From Symsagittifera roscoffensis (lineage: Eukaryota; Xenacoelomorpha; Acoela; Convolutidae), in NCBI RefSeq assembly GCF_963678635.1, contig NC_087069.1, positions 14,482,660 to 14,546,659 of the forward strand: a stretch of DNA of 64,000 nucleotides, given 5' to 3'. This document shows positions 39,507 to 52,585 of the stretch, one piece after another (the first letter of the stretch is position 1; every line of letters starts with the position of its first letter). The notes below the pieces were generated by a model. The model saw nothing but the letters and a program-made list of their open reading frames with translations. It was not told the origin of the DNA and did not search any database. The translations under genes and the position numbers were made by a program.

Positions 39507-42380
39507 GTCAGTAGTATCCATAACCCTGACACTTTATGAAAGCCTCAAAGGAGCAATGATCACCTTCATAGTAGCTATGGTAATGAAATTTATTTTTGTT
39601 GAAGAATACTACCAAGACCATATGATTTCTTAAACCAGAACAGACAACAATATAACATCAAGATTGCTGATCAAACACCAACCTTTAACTCCTCAACCAG
39701 TGACCCATCCCAGAACCAGCACAAATGACATTTAAAATATACAACCAACCTTCTCGTATACATTCTCATAAATCTACTTGAAACTCTAATGTCAAAAATC
39801 CGAACACCTATGGAAATCGACAAGCAGCATTGTCAGAACAATTGACCCTAGCAAATGAAAATGCACCTTTATGTGAACCACAAAACGAATCAAGGTAAAA
39901 AAAAAACGAACAATCATTATCACAAGACATTAGCAGAAAAAAACACCATAGTCAAAAGCAGTTCCGAGGAATTACAATTGATTGACAATTAATTCACCCA
40001 CGATGACAAATAAACCTCAAAACAACCCAGAATTCAACTCAAACTTCTGAACAAATAAGAGAAAACCCGTTTAATACCCCAAAATCTTCCCAAAGACTTC
40101 TGCATTGGATAAACTACAAATATCCACAAGGTGAAGAGATTTTCAAAAATGACCCCTTTTCTCGATCATTAATACCTTCAATAACATGTCTATCAAGCTT
40201 AAACGTTTATCCCAATAACTTAATTTTTACTACCAGATATCAAGAGTTATGAAAAACTAATAAAGGACTGAGACTTAATTAGAACATCCCTGTAGCATCT
40301 CCCCGATTGATTGGATTACTTTTAGATAATACTCGTTTTTACAGTCGGAAAATACATTTACTACACTATCGAAGTGACGTCCATCAAGATTTACAAGATC
40401 ATAATTAAAAAAATTGTCTGGTTAAAACTTAGATTAAAATTTTGAAGGAACATTAAATTCAAAAAACTTAACGTATCATTCCTTCCCAATGTCTCGACCA
40501 GACATTAAACTATAAATTTTTGTATCTCCTATTCATTTTTTTGAATTAAAACATAAATACGACCGCTATACAAAGACATTATTTGGCTTTACAACTTTTT
40601 ACAACCACTTTTTCAGACTGCCTTACACATATCTCTTTGAAAAAAACATGAGTTCGAAATATCCCTTGATAAACTTGCAGTTAACATTCCACAACAATCC
40701 ATCCCAATGAACAGGACACAAGAACTACTAGTAACACATTATGATTGCAAAGACAGTCAACAAAAACACTACACAAATTCACCAAAGTCCATGTGACCCA
40801 AAGTGGATCAGAACCACAAGAGCTTGAGACAACAAACTTAATTGCCACACAATACTCCAAAGCCCGCGCTACAACACCTGTAGGCTTGAAATTTACAGGA
40901 AACTTTTCTGAAAAAAGTATACTGTAAACTTTTATACTTTACCAAACTCAAATCGAAAACAAAGTAAAGCTCAGATACGATTTGACTATAAACATTTTTA
41001 TCATGGCGCGCATGAACGACTGACTTAAGACAACCATGATACAAACAACATGAAAAAATTCAACTTACACGAGAACTAAACGACGAATCAAAAAATATCA
41101 AGGTATTTGGTAAGCGGGTAAGAAAGATCAAGGTTATTGCGATCCGATTTTTTGGTTTCCAGGAGACACTTCTACCAAATTTCAACTAGCTTAAGTTTCA
41201 GCACGACTGATGAAGTTTCACCATATATTTTTAAAAACACTCCATAAATTTTTGACCAAGTAAACCCAAAAAGAAAATTTTCGAATAAAGACCACATAGA
41301 AATGTTCTAGGCAGTGAAACTAAATTAACACGTTTTCAATTATACCCAGAAACAGAATTGGCCTTTAAATATTGAAAAACTTTTTTCAAAATTCAATACT
41401 CCGAAATCCAGTTTGAACATCAAAAAGAAGACGATATTAAAACAGTAAAACTCATCATCCATGGAGTCACAACAAATAGATATCGCGACTATGAGAAATC
41501 CTACACTCTTGTCTCACTCTAGAAACAATTAATGAAAACGATAGCACACAACTACAAGAAATTTTATTTATAAACCACACAATTTTGGAGCTATTTACTG
41601 TTACATTCATTCAGATTTGAACTGGATAATGCTATCAGCAATTGTTTCAAAAATGTCATTATCAGTACATGAAGCAATACATCAGTTATGCAAACTAGAA
41701 CGAACATACATACTACAGTCACTAGCAGTAGCAGCTTTAAAAATCCTCAATGCAGGATACCTAATATCAGGAAAAGCGGCAAATAGCATCGGTTATGAAG
41801 GCAACATTTTTGATACACCTGCACAAAAAATATTACCTTGGTATGATTTTGCCAAAAAACGTTGTTATTAAAGAATACTCATTTTCCATAGAAAACGAAG
41901 TTTTTTTTGTAGACACAATCTCACGACTCACAAATCCTTGGAAACTCACGTCCCAGACTATAGTCACAACGTAACATAAACAAATCTCAAAGAAGATGAT
42001 TATTATCTCCTCACACCATACACTATACTGATGCAACCACTAAAGAAGTTCTCAACAAAAACAAACGCAAAACAGCCAGTGATTGGCAATCAAAAGAAAT
42101 TTATTAAAAATCTGACATACTGGATCACAGCAGAACCAGCAGTTTCAAGAGTTTCTTACTTAAAATGATGCAATGCAACAATAATCAATAAATCTAAGTT
42201 AAAATCCTATAAAAAATCATTAAAATGGGCAAACTCTCAGATATTTACGCATAAGATTAAACTTGATTTTCTAAAGACTTAAATATACTGATAAAAGTAT
42301 CGGCCTCAAGATTTATTTCTGATCATTACATTTGTTTTCTTACACATTGAAAATGAAATCTTTAATTTAATACTAAGTGA
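39507..42380 (+). pseudogene. Decayed retroelement part 1: remnants of small membrane gene B, the ATG-less frame and envelope
   Basis: Collinear with 5030-8360 of the first element. 39530-39630 matches the end of membrane protein B. 39700-40480 matches the Pro/Ser-rich frame (GAACAAATAAGAGAAAACCC at about 40049). 40690-42370 matches the envelope gene (ACACATTATGATTGC at 40735; a CAAACTAGAACGAACATAC block at about 41691). Many stops and indels. Similarity ends near the envelope region just before the membrane span. No frame is restored here. Confidence 0.8.
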
Positions 42381-42439
42381 CCATCTGAACCTTCAACGTC
42401 CCATCCCCGGAATCTAAAACCTGCAACCATAGAAAACAA

Positions 42440-45095
42440 TCCCAGCCTTCAAAATAAATTCAGCACCAAAAACACCCTATCTACCATCAGACTACTTAGG
42501 TTCAACTCAAACTTCTGAACAAATAAGAGAAAACCCGTTTAATACCCCAAAATCTTCACAAAGACTTCCGCATTGAATGAACTACAAATATCCACAAGGT
42601 GAAGATAATTTCATAAATGACCCACTTTCTCTATTATTAATACCTTCAATAACATGTCTATCAACCTTAAACGTTTATCCCGATACCTTAATTTTTACTA
42701 CCAGATATCAAGAGTTACAAAAACTAATATAGGACTGAGACTTAATTAGAACATCCTAAAGCATCTCCCCGATTAATTGGAATTTATTTAGATAGCGCTC
42801 GATTTTACAGATGCAAAATACATTTACTACAATATCGACGTGTTGTCCATCAAGATATACAATATCATAACTTAAAAATTTGTCTGGTTAAATCTTGGAT
42901 TTAAATTTTGAAGGAACATTAAATTCAAAAACTTAACGCATCATCCCTTCCCACTGTCTCAACCAGACATTATAGTATAACTTTTATATCTCTTATTCAA
43001 TTTTTTGACTTAAAATTTAAATACGACCGCTATACAAAGACATTATTTGGCTTTACATCTTTTTACAACCCCTTTTTTTTCAGACTGCCTTGCACATATC
43101 TCTTTGAAGATAAAAAAAACTAATTTCGAAATATCTCTTGATAGTTTACAATTAACATTCCACAACAACCCATCCACATGAACAGGACCACAAGACCTAC
43201 TACTAACACATTATGATTTCGAAGACAGTCAACAAAAACACTACCCCAACTCGTCAAAGTCCATGCCACCCAAACTGGATCAGAACCACAAGAGTTTGAA
43301 ACAACAAATGTAATTGCCACACAATACTCCAAAGCCCGCGCTACAGCACTTGTAGGCTTGAAATTTACGGGAAGCTTTACCTGAAAAAATTGTACTGTAA
43401 ATTTTTATACTTTTCCAGACTCAATTTTGAAAACAAAGTCAAGCTCAGATACGACTTGACTATAAACATTCTTATCATGGCGCGCATGAACGATTAACTT
43501 ATGATCAACATGATGCAAACAACAAGAAAAAATTCAACTTACACGAGAACTAAAAGACGACTCAAAAAATTATCAAAGCATTGGGTTAGCGGGTAAGAAA
43601 GATCAAGGTTATTGCGATCCCATTTTTTGGTTTCCAGGAGACACTTTTACCAAATTTCAACTAGCTAAATTACCAGCACGACTGATGAAGTTTTATCATA
43701 CTTTTTAAAAAAAAGAATCCATAATTTTTTGACCAAGTAAATCCAAAAAGGAAATATTCAAATAAAGACCACATAGAAATAATCTAGACAGTAAAATTAA
43801 TTTAACACGTTTTCAATTATACCCAGAAACAGAACTTTAAAATTGAAAAACCATTTTCAAAACTCAGTACTCGGAAATCCAATTTGAACATCAAAAACAA
43901 AGACGATATTAAAACAGGAAAACTCATCGTCAATGGAGTCACAACAAATATATATCGCGACTATGAGAAATCCTACACTCTTGTCTCACTCTAGAAACAA
44001 CTAATGAAAACGATAGTACACGACTACAAGAACTGTTACTAATAAACCACACAATTTTTGAGCTATTTACTGTTAAAGTCATTCAGATTTGAATTTGATT
44101 CTACTATCAGCAATTGTTTCAAAAATGTCATTATCAGAACTTGAAGCAATACATCAGTTATGCAAACTAGAACGAACATAATTACTACAGTCACTAGCAG
44201 AAGCAGTCTTAAAAATCTCCTAAGCAGGATACCTACTATCAGGAAAAGAGGCAAATAGCATCGGTTATGAAGGCAAAATTTTTGATACACCTGCACAAAA
44301 AATATCACCTTGGTATGATTTTGCCAATAAACGTTGTTATTAAAGAAAACTCATTTTCCATAGAAAACGAATTCATTTTATAGACATAATCTCACGACTC
44401 ACGAATCCTTGGATACCGACGTCCCAGAGTATAGTCACAACGTAATATGAACAAAAAATCCCAAAGAAAATGAATATTATCTCCTCACACCATACACTAT
44501 ACTGATGCAACCACAAAAGAAATTCTCAACAAAAGCATACGCAAAACAGCTGGCAATCAAAAGGAATTTAGAAAAAAAATCGGACATACTGGATCAGATA
44601 AGAACCAGAAGCTGAGAGAGTTTCTTACTTAAAATGATGCAATGCAGCAATTATCAATAAATCTAGGTTGAAAACCTAAAAAAAATTATTAAAATGGGCA
44701 AATTCTTAGATTTTCACGCATGGGATTAAACTTGATTTTCTAAAGACTTAAACATACTGATAAAAGTATCGGCCTCTTGAATTTATTCCTGATCATTACA
44801 TTTGGTTTCTTACACATTGAAATTGAAGTCTTAGCTTTTTTGTGATAGCCTTATACATTTTTGAAAGACTCAAATATCTAAATGCAATGTTTATCTTCAT
44901 AGACTTTTTGTTCTCACTTTTTAAATGATTATACATCACATGTGCAAATTATACGCAAGTCAACAAACAAAAGACTGTAGCTCGAAAATTATTTGCAAGT
45001 TTTTTAATAAATAAAACTTTACTTGAAACACAAACTAACGAATACAACAAAGTTATCGACAAATCTAAGCACATACGACTACCTGTAAAATAAAA
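42440..45095 (+). pseudogene. Decayed retroelement part 2: second copy of the ATG-less frame and envelope remnant
   Basis: Closely similar to 39970-42370 at an offset of about 2468 bp (TTCAACTCAAACTTCTGAAC at 40033 and 42501). The Pro/Ser-rich remnant is at 42480-42960 and the envelope remnant at 43150-45090, extending further 3' to the equivalent of the membrane span. Both copies are riddled with stops. The two are more alike than either is to the first element, so the tandem duplication came after divergence. Confidence 0.8.
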
Positions 45096-45340
45096 CACGT
45101 TTTACTTACCCTTACACTCATATTTTATCACATCGAGTCAGTTACAAATAAATCCACACACAAAGAAAAGAAGAGTTTTTTATTACAAGCTCCTCTCCAT
45201 CAAAACAAAAAAAACACAACGAAATCAATTCTAAAGTTTTGCTTATCAGCCACACAAATTGAACGAAACTTGAGAACAAAAAGTAGAACAACCTCACACA
45301 GTTAGTTTAGTTCTCATTAAGATAATGTTATTAGCCTACA
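45096..45340. other. Degenerate junction between envelope and last-gene remnants
   Basis: Corresponds in position to the envelope cytoplasmic tail of the first element, but the similarity is too weak to align by eye. Confidence 0.4.
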
Positions 45341-46990
45341 TTGAGCCGCCAAGTCGGATCCCTCGACGAATATTTTTCATACCTTTCCAATCTCCTACGC
45401 CAGAAGTCCTATATGTCCATCAATGAAGCTCTCTTGCCCACTACCGATTTTTCATTCCAAGTTTCCCACTTTTTCTCCCAACTCATCTCACATGCACTCT
45501 GATGTTTCAATCAAAACAATTAAAAACAGTTTTTTCTACCACAATACAAACCTCACTACTATCTTTTCACAACCATGTTTTATCCCTATCAGTCCCTCAA
45601 TCATAGTAATCACCCTTTAATCCAACTCCAGTTCCTCAGATACAGACGCTTCGACGATCCTTTCAATACTATCTAATATTATTAACGACACCCTAAGCCT
45701 AATCACTAACGACCAACTTGAACATTTTTAGATGATTTCATAAAACCAATCAACCCTTTACAATACACCTATTAACTCACTCCTCTTCACCTTCAGAAAC
45801 ATCTACTTCTTCTATTCGCAACACCCCCGCCCTTGATCAACGTGTACTCTACCAAAAAACTTTATCGAACAAACCCACTCAGATGTCCACCGCTCTTCTA
45901 CATCCAAACTCCTCCGAAGCAGTCAACCTCGGCATACTAACACGCAAGACTTTGTACTTATTAACATCCCTAATTTACCGAATCCCGCATTTCTGTTTCG
46001 ATAATCAAGAAGCCGCTTGCCAACTAGATTCCTATGTTGACGGAAACACACTAGTCTCCACAACCCCTTGGTTTTGTTTCTAAAACTTCTCAATCCCTTC
46101 AATGTATCAACTCGCAAATCGGTTGATGAAGACGAATAGATAACAGCTCTTCATCAGCTCACTCATGCTACCAACTAAACAATTTTTCTAACTTCGATTT
46201 ATCACAAGTCCTCAGAAGTTTCACCGCACGCTAGTCCAACCATTTCCCGGTCACACATTCAGACCACACTGTCGTCTTACTCAAGGAAGATTCACCAGAC
46301 GACACCGAACCCGCAGTAAACTATCTTTTTATTTATACATTAGTAACACAAAATTTATTAAGCATTCATTAACAATTGCCGAAATTTTTGAATCAAATTT
46401 TTGTCACTTTGACAGTTTTCAACTAAATTTTAACTTTCTTACACCTAAGCAACGCGTTGTTAGCTGCATAATCGTTTTGATGTTGATTGCAAAACTAACC
46501 CACACGATCACTTACTACAGTTTCAATCATAGGTACTTTCTTCAAAATTCACCTTCACCGAACCTACACAACTGATACATGTTTTACTACTTTTATGTAA
46601 ACATCGCCAGCATTTTTAAACTTTACTTTTTGCAAAAAGTGCTAACCTGCACGGGATCCCCTGCACTACGATACGGCACAAAAAATAAATGTTTTGCCCC
46701 ATCACTTATACATTTCTCATTGAAGACTCCCGCCCTATATTCATCCCACGAAAAAAACCCTAAACCGGATGAAATTCCACTATAAAAACTGTTCACCGCA
46801 CGATTTCAACAATCAACTCAATAATCTAAAACAAAAAACTCATCACGAAATCACAGTTGTCCCGGAAGAATCCAATGTCATTGAAGCTCTTGAGTTTTTT
46901 GGGACACATCTAAGCTGCAAAGCTCGTAATGCACTCATTCACCATAGATACCCTATTTACCCAATGGATTTGCTACCGACCCTATTTCTT
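45340..46990 (+). pseudogene. Decayed homologue of the 599-aa last gene
   Basis: Opens with TTGAGCCGCCAAGTCGGATC, matching 8876-8895. It ends with a block around 46650-46750 (TGTTTTGCCCCATCAC) matching 10313-10420 and a TTTGTAAGTATG donor near 46990. ATG codons and the reading frame are broken. It shows that the last gene and the post-stop donor are conserved in this retroelement family. Confidence 0.7.
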
Positions 46991-47330
46991 TGTAAGTATG
47001 CTTTAGTTACTTACTAATTAATGAGAAATATTTACTCATCTTCTTGTCGTAGATTACCACATTTCTTTTAGGTTTCATCAATAGTTTGTAAAGTTCAACA
47101 AGTGCAAACAAAACTTAGAAACATTTTCATAAAGCATCTTCACAAAAGTGCTAATCAATCGCATTAAATTCTAAATGTATCGCCATATTGATATGTACGT
47201 AGTACAATAACAATTTTAATGGGGTGAAACTGTCACACAAGGTAGTAAATTAAAAAATCAGTATTAAACAGAAAAGTTGGAAGAGGCTTTTTGTGTCAGG
47301 AAATTTCAAAAAAAATTCCATCTCGCACCT
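46991..47330. other. Untranslated stretch between last-gene remnant and LTR remnants
   Basis: AT-rich. An AGTTGGAAGAGG purine tract near 47276 is the best polypurine-tract candidate before the LTR. No ORF. Confidence 0.35.
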
Positions 47331-48419
47331 TTAATTAAACCCGATTTCCGAATGAATTTTGAAACTTTGCAAAATTTTGGCATGACAATTGTAGCGTATT
47401 AAGGATTGTCAAATTTCGCAAACTAACTGATAACAAGCTTAAACAGCTTTCACGCGTTTCATATTTTCCTTTTTCCTATTCAAAAGAGGAATTAGGCATA
47501 GACAACCAAAGCAGCTTTCTGATGCCACCGCATTTATAACATATAAAAGAAAATCTCCCCATTCCTTAGCCAGATAAGAACTGAAAAAAACCTTCGCTTG
47601 AATTACAAATCAACTTTTTGCTATGATCAAATGAAATCTCAAATTACTCTTAGTCAAAAAACATCAAAAACAACTTGTATTTAGGTAAAAAACCCATCTA
47701 CGGAATTAACTGACACAGCACCTGACACAAAAATAAAAAAAGTATACTCCAACTGGCCTAACCCACCAGCCGTACAAAGCGCATCTCGAGCATGTGTTTA
47801 GAACCCGACTCTCTTTATTTTTCCTAGGAGTGGGTCCAGAATGAGCTACTCTTTAAAATAACTGATCTAACTAAAATTGATATGCTGTAATATTTAATCA
47901 GATCCTAGCTAAATCACTAAAATGCAGATATATAATTTGTAAAGATTTCATAGAGAAAGAGAAACGGAATTGAAAAAGAGATGAAAACTTGACGACATTC
48001 CTACTTTGGAAAGGGAAACCTATTGGTTTTGCTTGCCGCGGTCACAAACATCATAGAATATAAATTATGCAGCCGATATCACTGCATAGGTGACCCATGA
48101 AAACAAACAAGGGTCAACTCGATGTCAAAACTCAAACATATTTATCCTTGACACCTAACGCTGCCATCAGAGAAATGTACCCGACTTTCTTTATTTTTCC
48201 TGTTTAAAATTGGTTTCCATTTTAGACTTTGGTATTTCTCACTGTAAAATATTGATAACTAACTAATCATGGTCCATGACTAAAATTTACGTTAACTTTC
48301 AAAGCTGAAACATTTCTTAGTTTCACTCAGAGAATTAAAAATAAAAAGTGAAATCTGTTGCTTTCTTCTCTCCACTCATTTTGCGGTAAACCAGTTTTTT
48401 TTAGATCTTTTGAGACTAG
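47331..48419 (+). mobile_element. Decayed LTR, first tandem copy
   Basis: Shares GCAAACTAACTGATAACAAG, CCAACTGGCCTAACCCACCA and the stretch to GAGACTAGGAA with the following copy and with the first element's 3' LTR. It lacks the final 170 bp (ACATAAGATATGAG to GGTGTACCC). Confidence 0.65.
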
Positions 48420-49245
48420 GAATTAAACCCTATTTCGTAATAAATTTTGAAACTTTGCAAAAACTTCGCATGACAATTGTAGCGTGCAAAGGATTGTCAA
48501 TTTTCGCAAACTAACTGATAACAAGCTTAAACAGCTTTCACGCATTTCAAATTTTCCTTTAATACTGTTTAAAAGAGGAACTAAGCATAAATAATCAAAG
48601 CAGCTTACTGATACCACCGCGTTTATAACATATGAAAGAAAATCTCACCATTCCTAAGACAGATTAGAACTGGAAAAATTTTTCGCATGAATTACAAATC
48701 AACTTTTTGCTATGATCAAACAAAACCTCAAGTTACTCCTAGTCAAAACATCAAAAACAACTTATTTTTAGGTAAAAAACACAACTACGGAATTAACTGA
48801 CACAGCACCCGACACAAAAGAAAAAAGTATACCCCAACTGGCCTGACCCACCAGCCGTACAAAGCGCATCTCGAGCATGTGTTTAGAACCCGACTTTCTT
48901 TATTTTTCCTGTTTAAAATTGGTTTCCATTTTAGACTTTAGTATTTCTCACTGTAAAATATTGATAACTAACTAATCATGTCCATGACTAAATTTTACGT
49001 TAGTTTCAAAGCTGAAACATTTCTTAGTTTCAGTCGGAGAATTAAAAATAAAGATTGAAATCTGTTGCTTTCTTCTTTCCACTAACTTTGCGATAAACCA
49101 GTATTTTCTAGATCTTTTGAGACTAGGAAACATAAGATATGAGAGTAGGATTAGGAATGGCAGTAGAGTGAGAAGTTGTGCGAACCTATCCGGACTTAAA
49201 TAGAAAGCGTAACGAACTGAAGGTGTACCCGCATCCGAAATTATT
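48420..49245 (+). mobile_element. Decayed LTR, second tandem copy
   Basis: Same order of blocks, but about 370 bp are missing between two occurrences of CCCGACT-TTCTTTATTTTTCC (compare 47807 and 48180), as expected of recombination between short repeats. It reaches the LTR end (GGTGTACCCGCATCCGAAAT, 49222). Confidence 0.65.
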
Positions 49246-49439
49246 CCATAAGAAGGCCGTCCCCGACCTAAACTCATACTGGTCCAATTTTTCCCTACAA
49301 TTCAAATTTTCTTGTTTTCTCATAGATTTGAAGTTCTTGTGAATTATGAGTGTTTTTTCACAAAAAAAACATACACAAATGATATTGTGTAATTCAAGTT
49401 TTTTTATGTCGAATTTTTCTAACTTCTTTTAAAAGATTT

Positions 49440-51220
49440 TGTAAATTTTTAGGAGATTCTATTTCGATCAAAATTAAAGTATAACCAATCTCTGATTTCC
49501 TGAAAATAGATTCAATCAAAACTGAAGTATAGCGACGCTGTTTATTTAGGATTTAACTATTATATAAGTATACCCATGCTCTTTATTGTCTGTGAACAGT
49601 TTTAACCAAAACCTAATTATAACCAGGCTCTTGATTACTTAAAAGGGGTATTAAAGTTTTGAGTCTAACCAGGCATTTGAATACCTAAAAGTGAAACTTT
49701 CAAACTATTTTAATCATAGCCAGGCTCTCAATTACCTGAAAATGGTTTAAACGAAAAATTGAATACAGCCAGGCTCTTGGTTAGCCGTAAAATGATTTTC
49801 ACCAAATTTAACTATAATCAGGCTTTTCATATCCTGAAAACAGTTTTAAATACTTTATCTATAGCCAGGCTCTTAACTAATTGAACTTCAATCACAATTT
49901 AAATATAGCCAGGCTTTAAAACATCTGAATATAGTTTAAGCAAAGTTTAAGTATAACCTTGATCTCAATTGGGTAAAACCAGTTGACTTGTTTAGTTGTT
50001 TGTTAAAGTGTAACCAAATTAAATTTTTCTAAATGAAATTGTAACCAAATTAAATTTTTCTGAATGAAATTGTAATCAAAACTAAGTTGTAGCCAGGCTC
50101 TTAATTACCTTAATACGGTTTTTAAAAAAAAACTTAAATTTAGCCAGATTTTAAATTACCTGAAAAAAATTTCTTTAAATTCAGGTGTAGCCAGGCTCTT
50201 TATCACCTGAAACAAACTCTTTTTTAAGTCTTAGATACAGCCAGAATCCTGATTACCTAAAAGTAGGTTGTTTTAAGTTTCAAGTGCAGCCAGGTTCTCA
50301 GTTAACTGAATATAGTTTTTGTCAAAACTTATGTATGTCCAGTCTTTTAATTGTCTGAAATTAGTTTAACCAAGTTTTAAATATAGCCAAACTCTTCATT
50401 ACCTGAAATTTTTTTTAAAATCTTAGGTATAGCCATAATCCTATTTGCCTGAAAATAGGTTTCTTTGAATTTGAAGTACAGCCAAAAACAAATTATATGA
50501 AAAAAAAAATCAAAGAAAATTAGGTATAATTCCTAATCAACTGAAAATAGTTTTCTTTAAAATTAAGTATAGCTAGGGTCCTAAGTACCAGATAATAGTT
50601 TTTTTCAAGTTAAAGTATAGTCGGGTTCTTTATTAATTGAAATTAGTTAAAACGAAATATTTCTACAGCCAAGCTCCTAATTGAAAAAATACTTTTAAAA
50701 CTTAAGTATTAAAACACTTTTTTTCACCCAAATATAGTTTCAATCAAAACTTAAGTGTAGCCAGGCTCTTAAACACCTGAAAAAAAGTTAACAAAAAATA
50801 GCCAGGCTTTTGGTTATCTGAAAACGATTTTAACCAAATTTTTAGTCTAGCCCGGCATTTGATTGCCCGATAAAAATTTTCTAAACATGAACTTTTGCCG
50901 GGCTCATATATACCTTGAAAAAAATTTAATTCAAGTTTTAAATATAGCCAGGTTCTTAAAAAACACACAAAATTTTTTTAAAAGTAGAATATAGCCAGAC
51001 TCATGGTTAATCTGAAAATGTCAAAAAAAATCAAGTATAGCCAGGTATTTGATAAAATGAAATTTGTCTTATAACTTTAATTACAGCCAGGCTCTTAATT
51101 AGTTGAAAACTTTTTTTTTGAAATTTAACTAAAGCAATGCTCTTAATAACCTGAAAATAGTTTTAATCAAAATTTATGTATAGCCATCTTCATTACACAG
51201 AATTAGTTTTGAAGTTGAAA
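49440..51220. repeat. Minisatellite of about 47-57-bp period, roughly 30-35 copies
   Basis: Consensus AGTATAGCCAGGCTCTTAAT + TACCTGAAAATAGTTTTAATCAAAACTTA, strongly diverged. Successive AGCCAGG starts at 50091, 50142, 50189 and 50239 give the period. No coding potential. Confidence 0.85.
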
Positions 51221-51230
51221 TTATAATTGG

Positions 51231-51461
51231 ATGCAATTACAAAGAGAAAACCGGATTGAAGCTTCTCTGGAGGGTTGGGGTATGAAGGCAGCCCTGGGTG
51301 TTGCTGTTGGCTCAACCAATGAAGAGCAAAAAAAACTCAAAACCCAAGATGTCCTAAAAGCTCTCCAAGAAACAGAAGATCGGTTTGAGTGGACAGGAGA
51401 GAAATTTATAATGAAACCGATGGATCTGAGGGATCTATTTAACTTCGCGCTCGCAATATAA
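51231..51461 (+). CDS. Probable terminal exon of an unrecognised host gene (76 codons)
   Basis: The frame is GC-richer than its flanks and protein-like: LEGWGMKAALGVAVGSTNEE, then DRFEWTGEKFIMKPMDLRDL and stop TAA 51459-51461. It directly follows the minisatellite. The ATG at 51231 may be fortuitous; an acceptor ending AAAG at about 51244 is also possible. No known domain; composition suggests a soluble protein. Confidence 0.4.
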   Translation: MQLQRENRIEASLEGWGMKAALGVAVGSTNEEQKKLKTQDVLKALQETEDRFEWTGEKFIMKPMDLRDLFNFALAI

Positions 51462-51639
51462 AAAAACTTCGAAGAAAAATTTGAAGAAAAATTAGAAGAA
51501 AAAAAAACATAAAAATCTTTATAATGTTTGAAAGAAAAAGTTCAACATACTGAAATAAAAGAATTTCAAAATTTGTTAGTTGGATCAATGAGCTCAAATT
51601 TGTCAGAAATAATGGATTGAAAGTTCGTCCGATTAACAT

Positions 51640-52210
51640 AGTGGACCAATAGGGGCGTGAGGGGGGGGGGGGGGGGTGGTTGCTAAAATTTGGCGCATGT
51701 CAAAATCGGCAGTTTTGCTTCTTCAAGTGACAAAATTTTTTCTAGGGTAACAGTGAGTGAGTAATTTTAATCAAACTGCTGTTCAAATATTTTCTCAGCA
51801 TATTTGTTTTTTATTTTGGTTTGAGCGCAAAGTTAATTTGATTTGGTTGAAGTCGTTTCATTCTTTCGGATATAAGCAGCCACGGAGAGATCGGATATGT
51901 CGACACGCAACTTGTACCTTACCAACAAGTTGACAATTTAGCTATTGGAACCACAGCCTTGTTTTCAGAAAAACATGCAGGGATCTTGTTAACTAATAAT
52001 ATCTCTCTTTGGTTTATGGAAATTTCCGGATATCTCCCTATGGTTTCTAGTAATTTCCGGGATTTTCCAAATCTATAAATAAACGATAACCAATTGCTTT
52101 GCTTCAATCGCACAGAATAATCTCAAATCGAAATGAATTTTCTAAAGTATAAAAACACCAATATAATCAGATTTGAAAATTGTTCCTTAAACAACCACCC
52201 CTTTTTCAGG
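51640..52210. other. Possible MITE with G17 run
   Basis: CCAATAGGGGCGTGAGGG plus a long G run and GGTGGTTG (51675) faces CAACCACCCC at 52190, which could be inverted ends. The interior has no ORF. Weak evidence. Confidence 0.3.
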
Positions 52211-52367
52211 TAATACTTAACAGTAAAGTGGATTAAACCTCGAGGGAAAAAACATGCCAGTTGTCCAATTGATTAAGAAGTTTTTGAGATTTTTTCAAAG
52301 CTGGGCAAGTTTTTTTCACTCTCATGCAACGAGCAGCGTTAAGCCAATTAGATGTTTTTTTTTGTAG

Positions 52368-52546
52368 CGTGAAACGAATACTTTTTGCAATATCTGGAAA
52401 AGGGGTAGATAGCAAGATCCGATTGAATTCAGGTGAAAGTGGTAGCGATAATAACCATCATGAAAATCCGTCGTCACTAGTGTCATCACAGATAGCATCC
52501 GAGATAGAAGGAATTGAAGAAAAGATCAAATCGACTGTTCTTTATG
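52368..52546 (+). CDS. Probable internal exon of a host gene
   Basis: The acceptor GATGTTTTTTTTTGTAG ends at 52367 and a consensus donor TATG|GTAAGATG starts at 52547. The 59-codon frame (VKRILFAISGKGVDSKIRLN, then SSQIASEIEGIEEKIKSTVL) is polar, with a Ser/Asn/His-rich middle, and looks coding. A hAT-like MITE lies 40 bp into the following intron. No family recognised. Confidence 0.45.
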
Positions 52547-52585
52547 GTAAGATGTCCCTATATTACACATTATATACATACAGAG

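Noticed and set aside
39203..39532. ORFs of about 76-103 codons spanning the N run
   Set aside because: Artefacts of translating Ns as X; only about 34 real codons before the gap.
45423..45620. 65-codon ORF and others at 45.9-47.0 kb
   Set aside because: Out-of-frame pieces of the decayed homologue of the 599-aa gene.
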